In this document: in pieces, positions 33,946 through 41,505 of the stretch
Position numbering within the stretch: position 1 is the first letter of the stretch
Layout: every line of letters begins with the position of its first letter
Assembly: GCF_036226605.1 (NCBI RefSeq)
Contig: NZ_CP109000.1
Span: 4,832,501-4,896,500, forward strand
Source of the DNA: Streptomyces sp. NBC_00704
GTDB lineage: Bacteria; Actinomycetota; Actinomycetes; Streptomycetales; Streptomycetaceae
DNA length: 64,000 bases
Direction: 5' to 3'
Program-made: the position numbers and the translations under genes
Notes under the pieces: model-generated
Told to the model about the DNA's origin: nothing
The model's input: the letters and a program-made list of their open reading frames with translations, nothing else
Database searches by the model: none

Positions 33946-35400
33946 ATGCGTACTGCCTACTGTGCCGAGACCGTCCGCCGTGCCGAACAGGAGCTGATGG
34001 CCCGGCTCCCGGAGGGAGCGCTCATGCAGCGGGCCGCCGCCGGGCTCGCCGCCGCCTGCGCCGACCTGCTGGGACGCGTCTACGGGCGCCGGGTCGTGCT
34101 GCTCGTCGGCAGCGGCGACAACGGGGGCGACGCCCTGTACGCGGGCGCCCGGCTCGCCCGGCGCGGCGCGGGCGTCACCGCGGTGCTGCTCGCGCCGGAG
34201 CGCACGCACGCCGGCGGGCTGACGGCCCTGCTGCGCGCCGGTGGACGCACCGTCGCGCGCGACGGGGCCGAGGCGGCCGTCCGGCGGGCGGACCTCGTGG
34301 TCGACGGCATCGTCGGGATCGGCGGCCGGGGCGGGCTGCGGCCCCCGGCGGCCGCGCTGGCCGCGCTCGTCGCCGCCTCGCGGGCCGCCGTCGTCGCCGT
34401 CGACCTGCCGAGCGGCGTCGACGCCGACACCGGCGAGGTGCCCGGCGACGCCATCCGCGCCGACCTGACCGTCACCTTCGGCGCCCACAAGCCGGGGCTG
34501 CTCGTCGATCCCGGCCGGGAGCACGCCGGTTCGGTGCGGTTCGTCGACATCGGGCTCGGGGCCGCACTGCCCGAGCGGCCCGAACTGGAGGCCCTTCAGC
34601 ACGCGGACGTGGCCGCCCTGCTGCCGACGCCGGGCGGCGAGAGCGACAAGTACCGACGGGGCGTCGTAGGGATCGCCGCCGGGTCCGCGCGCTATCCGGG
34701 GGCCGCCGTGCTCGCCGTGGCGGGGGCGCTGCGCGGCGGGGCGGGGGCCGTGCGGTACGTCGGCCCGGCCGGGGACGCGGTCCTCGCGCGCTTCCCCGAG
34801 ACCCTCGTCTCCGACCGCGGGCCCGAGCAGGCCGGGCGGGTGCAGGCCTGGGTCGTCGGACCCGGCGCCGGGGACGACGCCGGGACGGTGGCGGAGGTGC
34901 TGGCGGCCGACGTGCCGGTGCTGGTCGACGCCGACGGGCTGCGGCTCGCCGACGCCGCCGCCGTGCGCGGCCGCACCGCGCCGACGCTGATGACCCCGCA
35001 CGCCGGGGAGGCGGCCGCGCTGCTCGGCGTGGCGCGCGAGGAGGTGGAGCGGGCCCGGCTGGCGGCGGCACGTGAACTGGCGGCGCGGTACCGGGCGACC
35101 GTGCTCCTGAAGGGCTCGACCACGCTGGTCGCGCAGGAGGGCGGCACGGGCGTGGTGCGGGTGAACGCCACGGGCACCGCCTGGCTGGCCACGGCAGGCA
35201 GCGGGGACGTCCTGTCGGGCCTCGCGGGCTCGCTGCTCGCGGCGGGGCTGAGCGCACTGGACGCGGGGAGCGTGGGCGCGTACCTCCACGGCCTCGCCGG
35301 ACGCTTCGCGGCCCACGGCGCCCCGGTGGGCGCCCACGACGTGGCCGAAGCCGTCCACGAGGCCTGGCGAGACGTACGCGACCGCACCGCACGCGACTGA
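33946..35400 (+). CDS. nnr: Bifunctional NAD(P)H-hydrate epimerase / ADP-dependent dehydratase
   Basis: Two-domain NAD(P)H-hydrate repair enzyme, 484 residues. The N-terminal epimerase domain (YjeF_N, about 1-215) has LMQRAAAGLA and VLLVGSGDNGGDALYAG. The C-terminal dehydratase domain (ribokinase-like, about 220-475) has LMTPHAGEAAALLG, VLLKGSTTLVA and the catalytic/ADP site GSGDVLSGLAGSLLAAG. ATG 33946 gives MRTAYCAETVRRAEQ; the upstream in-frame start would translate repeat sequence. It lies between acpS and alr, as in other streptomycetes. Confidence 0.94.
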   Translation: MRTAYCAETVRRAEQELMARLPEGALMQRAAAGLAAACADLLGRVYGRRVVLLVGSGDNGGDALYAGARLARRGAGVTAVLLAPERTHAGGLTALLRAGGRTVARDGAEAAVRRADLVVDGIVGIGGRGGLRPPAAALAALVAASRAAVVAVDLPSGVDADTGEVPGDAIRADLTVTFGAHKPGLLVDPGREHAGSVRFVDIGLGAALPERPELEALQHADVAALLPTPGGESDKYRRGVVGIAAGSARYPGAAVLAVAGALRGGAGAVRYVGPAGDAVLARFPETLVSDRGPEQAGRVQAWVVGPGAGDDAGTVAEVLAADVPVLVDADGLRLADAAAVRGRTAPTLMTPHAGEAAALLGVAREEVERARLAAARELAARYRATVLLKGSTTLVAQEGGTGVVRVNATGTAWLATAGSGDVLSGLAGSLLAAGLSALDAGSVGAYLHGLAGRFAAHGAPVGAHDVAEAVHEAWRDVRDRTARD

Positions 35401-35482
35401 GGCGGGGCTCTCCCGGCCTCGCGGGTCGTACGGCGGAGCCTTCGGGGCGCGAGGGCCCGAGCTTTGCGGGCCGGGCGCGTGG

Positions 35483-35595
35483 GGGGCTGAACCTTGTGGG
35501 TTGGGGGCACGGCGGCACGCGGGGCTGAGGCTTGTGGGCCGGGGGCACGGCGGCACGCGGCGGTGAGGCTTGTGGGCCGGGGCACGGCGGCACGG
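35483..35595 (+). repeat. Imperfect ~38-bp tandem repeat, three copies
   Basis: Units start at 35483, 35521 and 35559 and share the core CTTGTGGG...GGCACGGCGGCACG; a fourth, partial copy begins near 35596. Confidence 0.8.
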
Positions 35596-35810
35596 AGGGC
35601 TGAGGCTTGCGGGCGGGCGCGGAACCGGCGGGCGGTGCGGAGGCCGACGCTTGCGGGACCGGCGGGCCGAGGACCGGTGCGGGCGGGATCGAACCCGGCG
35701 GATCTCGGGCCGCGCGAGCCCGCGCCCCGAGGGTCGGAGGACTGAGGGACCGTCCCCTACGGGCCAGGTGCGGATCGCGCCTGTGGGGCCGCTTCTGTGG
35801 GGCCTCCCCC

Positions 35811-35986
35811 GCGGGGCCATCCCTGCGGGGCCATCCCTGTGGGGCCATCCCTGCGGGGCCATCCCTGTGGGGCCATCCCTGCGGGGCCATCCCTGTGGGG
35901 CCATCCCTTCGGGGTCCCCTGCGGGGCCATCCCTTCGGGGTCCCCTGCGGGGTCATCCCTTCGGGGTCCCCTGCGGGGTCATCCCT
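35811..35986 (+). repeat. Composite 14-bp/12-bp tandem array upstream of alr
   Basis: Seven 14-bp units (GCGGGGCCATCCCT alternating with GTGGGGCCATCCCT) run from 35811 to 35908. Then three 26-bp units follow, each a 12-mer TCGGGGTCCCCT plus a 14-mer, to 35986. The inner GGGGNCATCCCC-like symmetry means each unit is also a small inverted repeat. No spacer diversity exists, so this is not a CRISPR array. Confidence 0.95.
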
Positions 35987-36054
35987 GTAGGGGACCCCCG
36001 CGCTCGATGTGTGGGGCGCGGACCGGTACCTGAGGGGTGGTCCGGGGGCTCTGA

Positions 36055-36060
36055 GACACT
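36055..36060 (+). promoter_or_regulatory. -10-like box before alr
   Basis: GACACT, seven bases before ATG 36068; no ribosome site in GGGCGCG between them other than a possible weak GGGCG. Confidence 0.35.
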
Positions 36061-36067
36061 GGGCGCG

Positions 36068-37231
36068 ATGAGTGAGACCACCGCCCCGAGCACCGCCCCG
36101 TCGCGCGCCCGCGCCGAGATCGACCTGGCCGCGCTGCGGGCCAACGTGCGGACCCTGCGCGCCACGGCGCCGGGCGCGGCGTTCATGGCCGTGGTGAAGG
36201 CCGACGGCTACGGCCACGGCGCCGTGCCGTGCGCCCGCGCGGCCGTCGAGGCCGGCGCCACCTGGGTGGGCGTCGCCACGCCCGAGGAGGCGCTGGCGCT
36301 GCGCGCGGACGGCGTCCTGCCGGCCGACGTCCGGATCATGTGCTGGCTGTGGACGCCGGGCGGCCCCTGGCGGGAGGCCGTCGACGCCGGCCTCGACGTG
36401 TCCGTGAGCGGGCTGTGGGCGTTGCGGGAGGTCGAGGAGGCGGCCCGCGCCGCGGGCCGGCCGGCCCGGGTGCAGCTCAAGGCCGACACCGGGCTCGGAC
36501 GCAACGGCTGCCAGCCCGCGGACTGGGCGGAACTCGTGGCGCGGTCGCTGCGCGCCGAGCGCGAGGGCCTGCTGCGGGTCACCGGCCTGTGGTCGCACTT
36601 CGCCTGCGCCGACGAGCCCGGGCACCCCTCCGTCGCCGCCCAGCTCGCCCTGTTCCACGAGATGCGGGCCCACGCCGAGCGGGCGGGCGTGCGGCCCGAG
36701 GTGCGGCACATCGCCAACTCCCCGGCCACGCTCACCCTTCCGCGGACCCACCTCGACCTGGTCCGTCCGGGCATCGCGATGTACGGCCTGTCGCCCGCCC
36801 CCGAGCTGGGCTCCTCCGCCGACCTCGGACTGCGCCCGGTGATGACCCTCGCGGCCTCGCTGGCCCTGGTGAAGCACGCTCCCGGCGGCCACGGCGTGAG
36901 CTACGGCCACCACTACGTGACGCCGGGGGAGACGACGCTGGGGCTGGTGCCCCTCGGCTACGCCGACGGCGTTCCGCGGCACGCCTCCGGGACCGGCCCG
37001 GTGCTGGTCGGCGGCAAGTGGCGCACGGCCGCCGGGCGCATCGCGATGGACCAGTTCGTCGTCGACCTCGGCGGCGACGAGCCCGGACCCGGAGCGGAGG
37101 CCGTCCTCTTCGGCCCCGGCGACCGGGGCGAGCCCACGGCGCAGGACTGGGCGCAGGCGGCCGGAACCATCGGATACGAGATCGTCACACGCATCGGAGT
37201 GCGGGTTCCCCGCGTCTATGTGAATGAATGA
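36068..37231 (+). CDS. alr: Alanine racemase
   Basis: PLP-dependent alanine racemase, 387 residues, supplies D-alanine for peptidoglycan. The PLP lysine is in MAVVKADGYGHGAVP (about residue 41), the N-terminal barrel starts RAEIDLAALRANV, and the second catalytic base is the Tyr in VSYGHHYVTPG with GYADGVPR following. ATG 36068 gives MSETTAPSTAP; longer in-frame frames run back into the tandem array and are rejected. Confidence 0.95.
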   Translation: MSETTAPSTAPSRARAEIDLAALRANVRTLRATAPGAAFMAVVKADGYGHGAVPCARAAVEAGATWVGVATPEEALALRADGVLPADVRIMCWLWTPGGPWREAVDAGLDVSVSGLWALREVEEAARAAGRPARVQLKADTGLGRNGCQPADWAELVARSLRAEREGLLRVTGLWSHFACADEPGHPSVAAQLALFHEMRAHAERAGVRPEVRHIANSPATLTLPRTHLDLVRPGIAMYGLSPAPELGSSADLGLRPVMTLAASLALVKHAPGGHGVSYGHHYVTPGETTLGLVPLGYADGVPRHASGTGPVLVGGKWRTAAGRIAMDQFVVDLGGDEPGPGAEAVLFGPGDRGEPTAQDWAQAAGTIGYEIVTRIGVRVPRVYVNE

Positions 37232-37319
37232 CGCGTTCGGCGCCCGTCCTAGGTGAATGCGCAACGGGACGGGTAACCGGCAGTCAGGTGACGGACATCG
37301 GCCGAAGAGGGAGCGGTAC

Positions 37320-38594
37320 GTGAGCGAGAGCAGCGCGGAGGTGGTGGCGTCCGGCGCGGAGGCGGTGGCGAGCGCCGCCACGGCGGTCGTCGCCGCCTCC
37401 GCCACGGGGGCGGCCGGGGGCTGGCGCCGGGCGACCGGCGTCGCCGGCGCCGCGATAGGCGTGATCGCCGCGGGCGCCGCGGCCGGAGTCGCCCTGGAGC
37501 GGATGACCGTAGGGCGCGGCATGCGGGCGAAGGCCCGGCTGGCCCTGGACTCGGCGGGACCGTACGGCGGGCTGCGCGGCGCCCCGGGCAAGGCGGCCGC
37601 CGACGACGGCACCGAGCTGTACTACGAGGTCGACGAGGCCGAGCCGCAGGGCGGTCCGGCCAACCGGAGGCGCAGGCTGTTCGGGCGCAAGGCGCCGCTC
37701 CCCGTCACCGTGGTGTTCAGTCACGGCTACTGCCTCAACCAGGACTCCTGGCACTACCAGCGGGCGGCCCTGCGGGGCGTCGTGCGGACCGTGTACTGGG
37801 ACCAGCGCAGCCACGGCCGCTCCGAGCGCGGCCGGGCCCAGACGCGGGACGGCGTGCCGGTCACCATCGACCAGCTGGGGCGCGATCTGAAGGCCGTCCT
37901 CGACGCGGCCGTGCCGGAGGGGCCGATCGCGCTGGTCGGGCACTCCATGGGCGGGATGACGGTGATGGCCCTGGCCGCGCTGTACCCCGAGCTGATCCGC
38001 GAGCGGGTCGTCGCCACCGCGTTCGTGGGGACGTCGTCCGGGCGGCTCGGCGAGGTCAACTTCGGGCTGCCGGTCGCCGGTGTGAACGCGGTGCGGCGGG
38101 TGCTGCCGGGGATACTGAAGGCGCTCGGGCAGCAGGCGGACCTGGTGGAGAAGGGCCGGCGGGCCACCGCCGACCTGTTCGCCGGGATCATCAAGCGGTA
38201 CTCGTTCGCCTCGCGGGACGTCGACCCGGCGGTGGCGCGGTTCGCCGAGCGGATGATCGAGGGCACGCCGATCGACGTGGTCGCCGAGTTCTATCCGGCG
38301 TTCACCGATCACGACAAGACCGAGGCGCTCGCCTCCTTCACGGACATGCCGGTGCTGGTGCTGGCCGGGACCGGCGACCTGGTCACCCCGAGCGAGCACA
38401 GCGAGGCCATCGCCGACCTGCTGCCGGACGCCGAGCTGGTGCTCGTGCCGGACGCCGGGCACCTCGTGATGCTGGAGCACCCGGAAGTGGTCACCGACCG
38501 GCTCGCCGACCTGCTCACCCGTGCGGGCGCCGTGCCCGCAGGAGCTACCGTGAACGGTTATGGAAGCACCAGCAGCACCGCGCAGCCCGGTTGA
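37320..38594 (+). CDS. Alpha/beta hydrolase
   Basis: An alpha/beta-hydrolase of 424 residues from GTG 37320, which follows GAGGGAGC. Residues 1-60 include an Ala/Gly-rich hydrophobic stretch that could anchor the protein. The fold starts near 120 (VTVVFSHGYCLNQDSWHYQ, oxyanion loop), with the nucleophile Ser in ALVGHSMGGM and the catalytic His in PDAGHLVMLEHPE. The exact substrate is unknown. Its 3' end overlaps tsaE by 35 bases. Confidence 0.88.
   Translation: MSESSAEVVASGAEAVASAATAVVAASATGAAGGWRRATGVAGAAIGVIAAGAAAGVALERMTVGRGMRAKARLALDSAGPYGGLRGAPGKAAADDGTELYYEVDEAEPQGGPANRRRRLFGRKAPLPVTVVFSHGYCLNQDSWHYQRAALRGVVRTVYWDQRSHGRSERGRAQTRDGVPVTIDQLGRDLKAVLDAAVPEGPIALVGHSMGGMTVMALAALYPELIRERVVATAFVGTSSGRLGEVNFGLPVAGVNAVRRVLPGILKALGQQADLVEKGRRATADLFAGIIKRYSFASRDVDPAVARFAERMIEGTPIDVVAEFYPAFTDHDKTEALASFTDMPVLVLAGTGDLVTPSEHSEAIADLLPDAELVLVPDAGHLVMLEHPEVVTDRLADLLTRAGAVPAGATVNGYGSTSSTAQPG
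38546..38551 (+). promoter_or_regulatory. -10 box, possible leaderless tsaE start
   Basis: TACCGT inside the end of the hydrolase gene, eight bases before ATG 38560. Coupling to the upstream gene is an alternative. Confidence 0.35.
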
Positions 38595-39093
38595 GCCGGA
38601 GGCCGCGGAGAACGTCGTGGACATCGTGGTCGGCTCCCCCGGGGCGATGACGGACCTGGGCCGTCGTCTGGCCGGTCTGTTGCGCGCCGGCGACCTCGTG
38701 ATGCTCAGCGGGGAGCTGGGGGCGGGCAAGACGACGCTCGCCCGCGGCCTCGGCGAGGGCCTCGGGGTCCGGGGCGCGGTCACCTCGCCTACCTTCGTGA
38801 TCGCCCGGGTGCACCCCTCGCTCGCCGGGGGGCCGCCGCTCGTCCACGTCGACGCGTACCGGCTGGGCGGCGGGCTCGACGAGATGGAGGACCTGGACCT
38901 CGACGTCTCGCTGCCGGAGTCGGTGGTCGTCGTGGAGTGGGGCGAGGGCAAGGTCGAGGAGCTGACCGACGACCGGCTGCACCTCCGCATCCACCGGGCC
39001 GTCGGCGACACCTCCGACGAGGTGCGGCACGTGACGGTGACGGGGACCGGGCCGCGGTGGGCCGCGGCGGACCTCGGCACGCTGGCGGGCTGA
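38560..39093 (+). CDS. tsaE: tRNA threonylcarbamoyladenosine biosynthesis ATPase TsaE
   Basis: TsaE, 177 residues, the ATPase partner of TsaB/TsaD in making t6A at tRNA position 37. The P-loop is SGELGAGKTTLARGL (about residues 50-64), followed by VTSPTFVIARVH and HVDAYRLGG. The first 30 residues are an extra leader. It overlaps the hydrolase gene by 35 bases; tsaB, rimI and tsaD follow within 3 kb. Confidence 0.95.
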   Translation: MEAPAAPRSPVEPEAAENVVDIVVGSPGAMTDLGRRLAGLLRAGDLVMLSGELGAGKTTLARGLGEGLGVRGAVTSPTFVIARVHPSLAGGPPLVHVDAYRLGGGLDEMEDLDLDVSLPESVVVVEWGEGKVEELTDDRLHLRIHRAVGDTSDEVRHVTVTGTGPRWAAADLGTLAG

Positions 39094-39207
39094 CCTCCCG
39101 GGACGCGGCCGTCCGGGCCTTCCCGCGCCTGCTGGTGAATGTTCCGACAGGGTGTCGGCAAAATGTTGCGTGCGGCGTCTTCCCCGTGGTCACATGGTAC
39201 CGAGTAC

Positions 39208-39229
39208 GTGGTTAGGTCTGCCTAACCAC
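39208..39229 (+). promoter_or_regulatory. Iron-box-like palindrome before a small ORF
   Basis: GTGGTTAGG and CCTAACCAC form a perfect 9-bp inverted repeat around TCTG. Written against the DtxR/IdeR/DmdR consensus TTAGGTTAGCCTAACCTAA, the stretch from 39212 matches about 14 of 19 positions. It lies 28 bases before the ATG of the 64-residue ORF. Confidence 0.55.
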
Positions 39230-39257
39230 GCCCGCCCCCGAGCAGCAGGAGGCGTTC

Positions 39258-39452
39258 ATGCCGGTCCCCGAGCCCACGCCCCGGTCCGCGCGGCCGTCCC
39301 CGCTCGCCCCCGTGTCGATGCGCGACCTGCTGGCGTCCTGCGCGGCCGCGGAGGCCGTCTCGACGCCGCCGCGGCTGCCCGACCCGTCGACGGTCGCGCA
39401 CCCCCCGGCCGCCGGGCGGCACAGGCCCGCCGAGCACCGCAGGGCCGCCTGA
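39258..39452 (+). CDS. Small hypothetical protein behind an iron-box-like site
   Basis: A 64-residue ORF with an excellent ribosome site (CAGGAGG, five bases before ATG). The protein is Pro/Ala/Arg-rich with a possible short helix SMRDLLASCAAAEAVS and a basic C-terminus (GRHRPAEHRRAA). I do not recognise a characterised family. It starts just downstream of a palindrome that resembles the box bound by DtxR-type iron regulators, so it may be expressed under iron limitation; that is inference. Confidence 0.65.
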   Translation: MPVPEPTPRSARPSPLAPVSMRDLLASCAAAEAVSTPPRLPDPSTVAHPPAAGRHRPAEHRRAA

Positions 39453-39463
39453 GCCGCCCTCCC

Positions 39464-39519
39464 CGAGCCACCGAGCCACCGAGCCACCGAGTCCCCGAGT
39501 CCCCGAGGCCCCGAGGCCT
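39464..39519 (+). repeat. Seven 8-bp tandem repeats
   Basis: Three CGAGCCAC, two CGAGTCCC, CGAGGCCC and CGAGGCCT follow each other without gaps, right after the stop of the small ORF. Confidence 0.9.
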
Positions 39520-39634
39520 CAGGCCAGCGGCCCGCAGGTCCGGGGAGCCCGAGGATCACTCCTACGGGTCACTCACGGGCGTCCGCCGGGAGTCCTTCCC
39601 GTGGTCCCGCTCCCCGCGGCCATCCGCGGTCCTT

Positions 39635-40180
39635 CTACGGGACGACGACGACCCCGCGTCCGATCGTCGCGAACGTCCACATCGCGGCGCCGTCCGCGAC
39701 GGTCTCCCGGATGCCGCCCGTCCGCACCGTCGGGTCCGGCTCCGGCATCGAGCCGTCCAGCGCCGCGCTGAAGCCGATCGTCGCCCCCTGCTCGGTGGTG
39801 AAGCGCACGACGTGCTCGATGGGGGTGCCGTCGGTGCCGGTGACGGCGCCCGAGCGGGAGGTGACGACGTACCTGCCCGGCAGCGGGTCCACGCTGCCCG
39901 GCGCGACCCTGAACGTGCGCGTGACCGCGTCGCCCGGCCCGACCAGCCACACCCGGTCGCCGGCCAGCGAGTAGACCACCCGCTCGCCGGCGCCGGAGCC
40001 TGCGGGCAGCGCGGCCGGGTTCCGCCGGTCCTGGTGCGTCCCGTTCGCCGGGGCCCCGCCGCTCTGCCGCCCGCCCAGGTCGGCGGGCGCGTTCGCCGAC
40101 GCCTGGTAGCCGAGGAACCCGACCGCCGCGAGGGCCGCCGCGGTGAGCCCGGCCACGAAAGTCGAGCTGTTGCTTGGCAT
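39635..40180 (-). CDS. Exported YkuD-like protein apparently lacking catalytic residues
   Basis: A 181-residue protein with an N-terminal hydrophobic segment (about 8-29, FVAGLTAAALAAVGFLGYQA) acting as signal or anchor, a Gly/Pro linker, then a beta-rich domain from about 65. Its layout (RVVYSLAGDRVWLVG, later TRTFRVAPGS, then VADGAAMWTFATIGRGVVVV) resembles an L,D-transpeptidase (YkuD) domain. At the place of the catalytic SHGC(V/I)R motif it reads RTGGIRE, so Cys and His are missing. If the family call is right it is a non-catalytic relative. The family assignment is inference from pattern alone. Confidence 0.6.
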   Translation of the reverse strand: MPSNSSTFVAGLTAAALAAVGFLGYQASANAPADLGGRQSGGAPANGTHQDRRNPAALPAGSGAGERVVYSLAGDRVWLVGPGDAVTRTFRVAPGSVDPLPGRYVVTSRSGAVTGTDGTPIEHVVRFTTEQGATIGFSAALDGSMPEPDPTVRTGGIRETVADGAAMWTFATIGRGVVVVP

Positions 40181-40279
40181 GGCCGACCGTCCCGTCTGTC
40201 CTGTACGTCACGTTTCGCGGCGACGTTAGCAGTGATCGGACGTTCGGCCGGTGCGGCCGTTTCCGGGGCACGGGAGCCG

Positions 40280-40285
40280 TAGGCT
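40280..40285 (+). promoter_or_regulatory. -10 box, predicted leaderless tsaB start
   Basis: TAGGCT, six bases before GTG 40292, with no ribosome site in GTTTGC. Confidence 0.55.
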
Positions 40286-40291
40286 GTTTGC

Positions 40292-40945
40292 GTGCTCTTG
40301 CTCGCTCTGGATACCGCCACCCCCGCCGTCACCGTCGCGCTGCACGACGGCACGGACGTCGTCGCCTCCTCCGCCCAGGTGGACGCGCGCCGCCACGGTG
40401 AGCTGCTGCTGCCGGCCGTCGACCGGCTGCTCGCCGGCGCCGGGCTCCGGCTCGACGCCGTCACCGGGATCGTCGTCGGCGTCGGCCCCGGCCCCTACAC
40501 CGGACTGCGCGTCGGCCTGATGACCGCCGACACCTTCGGACTCGCGCTCGGCGTCCCCGTGCACGGCCTGTGCACGCTCGACGGGCTCGCGTACGCGTCC
40601 GGCCTGCGCCGGCCGTTCGTCGTGGCGACCGACGCCCGCCGCAAGGAGGTCTACTGGGCCCGCTACGCCGATTCCCGCACGCGGCTCTCGGACCCCGCCG
40701 TGGACCGGCCCGCGGACATCGCCGACGAGGTGGCCGGACTGCCCGCCGTCGGCGCGGGCGCGCTGCTGTACCCGGACGCCTTCCCCGACGCGCACGAGCC
40801 CGAGCACGTCAGCGCCGCGGCGCTCGCGGGCCTCGCCGCCGAGCGGCTGGCCGCGGGCGAGGAACTCCCCGCCCCGCGCCCGATGTACCTGCGCCGGCCG
40901 GACGCCCAGGTGCCGAAGAACTACAAGGTGGTCACCCCCAAGTGA
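40292..40945 (+). CDS. tsaB: tRNA threonylcarbamoyladenosine biosynthesis protein TsaB
   Basis: TsaB, 217 residues, an ASKHA-fold scaffold that partners TsaD. It begins VLLLALDTATPAVTVALHD and has GVGPGPYTGLRVGL, the family signature. GTG 40292 follows a TAGGCT box by six bases, predicting a leaderless message. Its stop overlaps the rimI GTG by four bases. Confidence 0.95.
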   Translation: MLLLALDTATPAVTVALHDGTDVVASSAQVDARRHGELLLPAVDRLLAGAGLRLDAVTGIVVGVGPGPYTGLRVGLMTADTFGLALGVPVHGLCTLDGLAYASGLRRPFVVATDARRKEVYWARYADSRTRLSDPAVDRPADIADEVAGLPAVGAGALLYPDAFPDAHEPEHVSAAALAGLAAERLAAGEELPAPRPMYLRRPDAQVPKNYKVVTPK

Positions 40946-41505
40946 CCGACACCGTCAACCCGCCCGGACAGCCCGTGCTGCGCGAGATGCGCTGGTGGGA
41001 CATCGAGCCCGTGCTGGAACTGGAGAAGGACCTCTTCCCCGAGGACGCCTGGTCGCGGGGCATGTTCTGGTCCGACCTGGCCCACGCCCGCGGCCCGGAG
41101 GCGACCCGGCGCTACCTCGTCGCCGTCGACCACGGCGACCGCCGCGACGGCGAGGGCGGGGGCGCCGCCGGGCGGATCGTCGGGTACGCGGGCCTGGCCG
41201 CCGCCGGGGACCTCGCCGACGTCCAGACCATCGCCGTCGCCCGCGACCACTGGGGCACCGGTCTCGGCGGCCGGCTGCTCACCGAACTGCTGCGGGCGGC
41301 GACCTCGTTCGAGTGCGCCGAGGTCATGCTGGAGTGCCGGATCGACAACATCCGCGCCCAGAAGCTCTACGAGCGCTTCGGCTTCGAGGCCATCGGCTTC
41401 CGCCGCGGCTACTACCAGCCGGGGAACGTGGACGCCCTGGTGATGCGCCTGACCGACCCGACGACATCCGTAGCCGGAACACAAGGAACCGAGACCCATG
41501 GCTGA
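40942..41505 (+). CDS. rimI: Ribosomal protein S18-alanine N-acetyltransferase family protein
   Basis: GNAT acetyltransferase, 187 residues, of the RimI group. The acetyl-CoA loop is DHWGTGLGGRLLTELL (about 100-115) and the C-terminal NIRAQKLYERFGFEAIGFRRGYY is typical. The insertion GDRRDGEGGGAAG around 60-73 is a low-complexity loop. GTG 40942 overlaps the tsaB stop, and its own end overlaps tsaD by eight bases. Substrate is inferred from family and context. Confidence 0.92.
   Translation: MTDTVNPPGQPVLREMRWWDIEPVLELEKDLFPEDAWSRGMFWSDLAHARGPEATRRYLVAVDHGDRRDGEGGGAAGRIVGYAGLAAAGDLADVQTIAVARDHWGTGLGGRLLTELLRAATSFECAEVMLECRIDNIRAQKLYERFGFEAIGFRRGYYQPGNVDALVMRLTDPTTSVAGTQGTETHG

Larger units (their letters stand above)
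35401..36067 (+). other. Repeat-filled gap between nnr and alr
   Basis: A 667-base stretch with no supportable gene. It holds an approximate 38-bp repeat (35483-35595), a composite 14/12-bp tandem array (35811-35986) and finally the alr -10-like box. Open frames through it translate into repetitive peptides and are attributed to the arrays. Confidence 0.8.

Noticed and set aside
35811..35986. CRISPR-like regular repeats
   Set aside because: Units are contiguous 12-14-mers without unique spacers, and no cas gene is nearby.
33466..37612. Very long minus-strand open frames (800-1000 codons) through acpS, nnr and alr
   Set aside because: They run opposite to well-supported enzymes, translate tandem arrays into repetitive peptides and lack start sites; they reflect high GC content.
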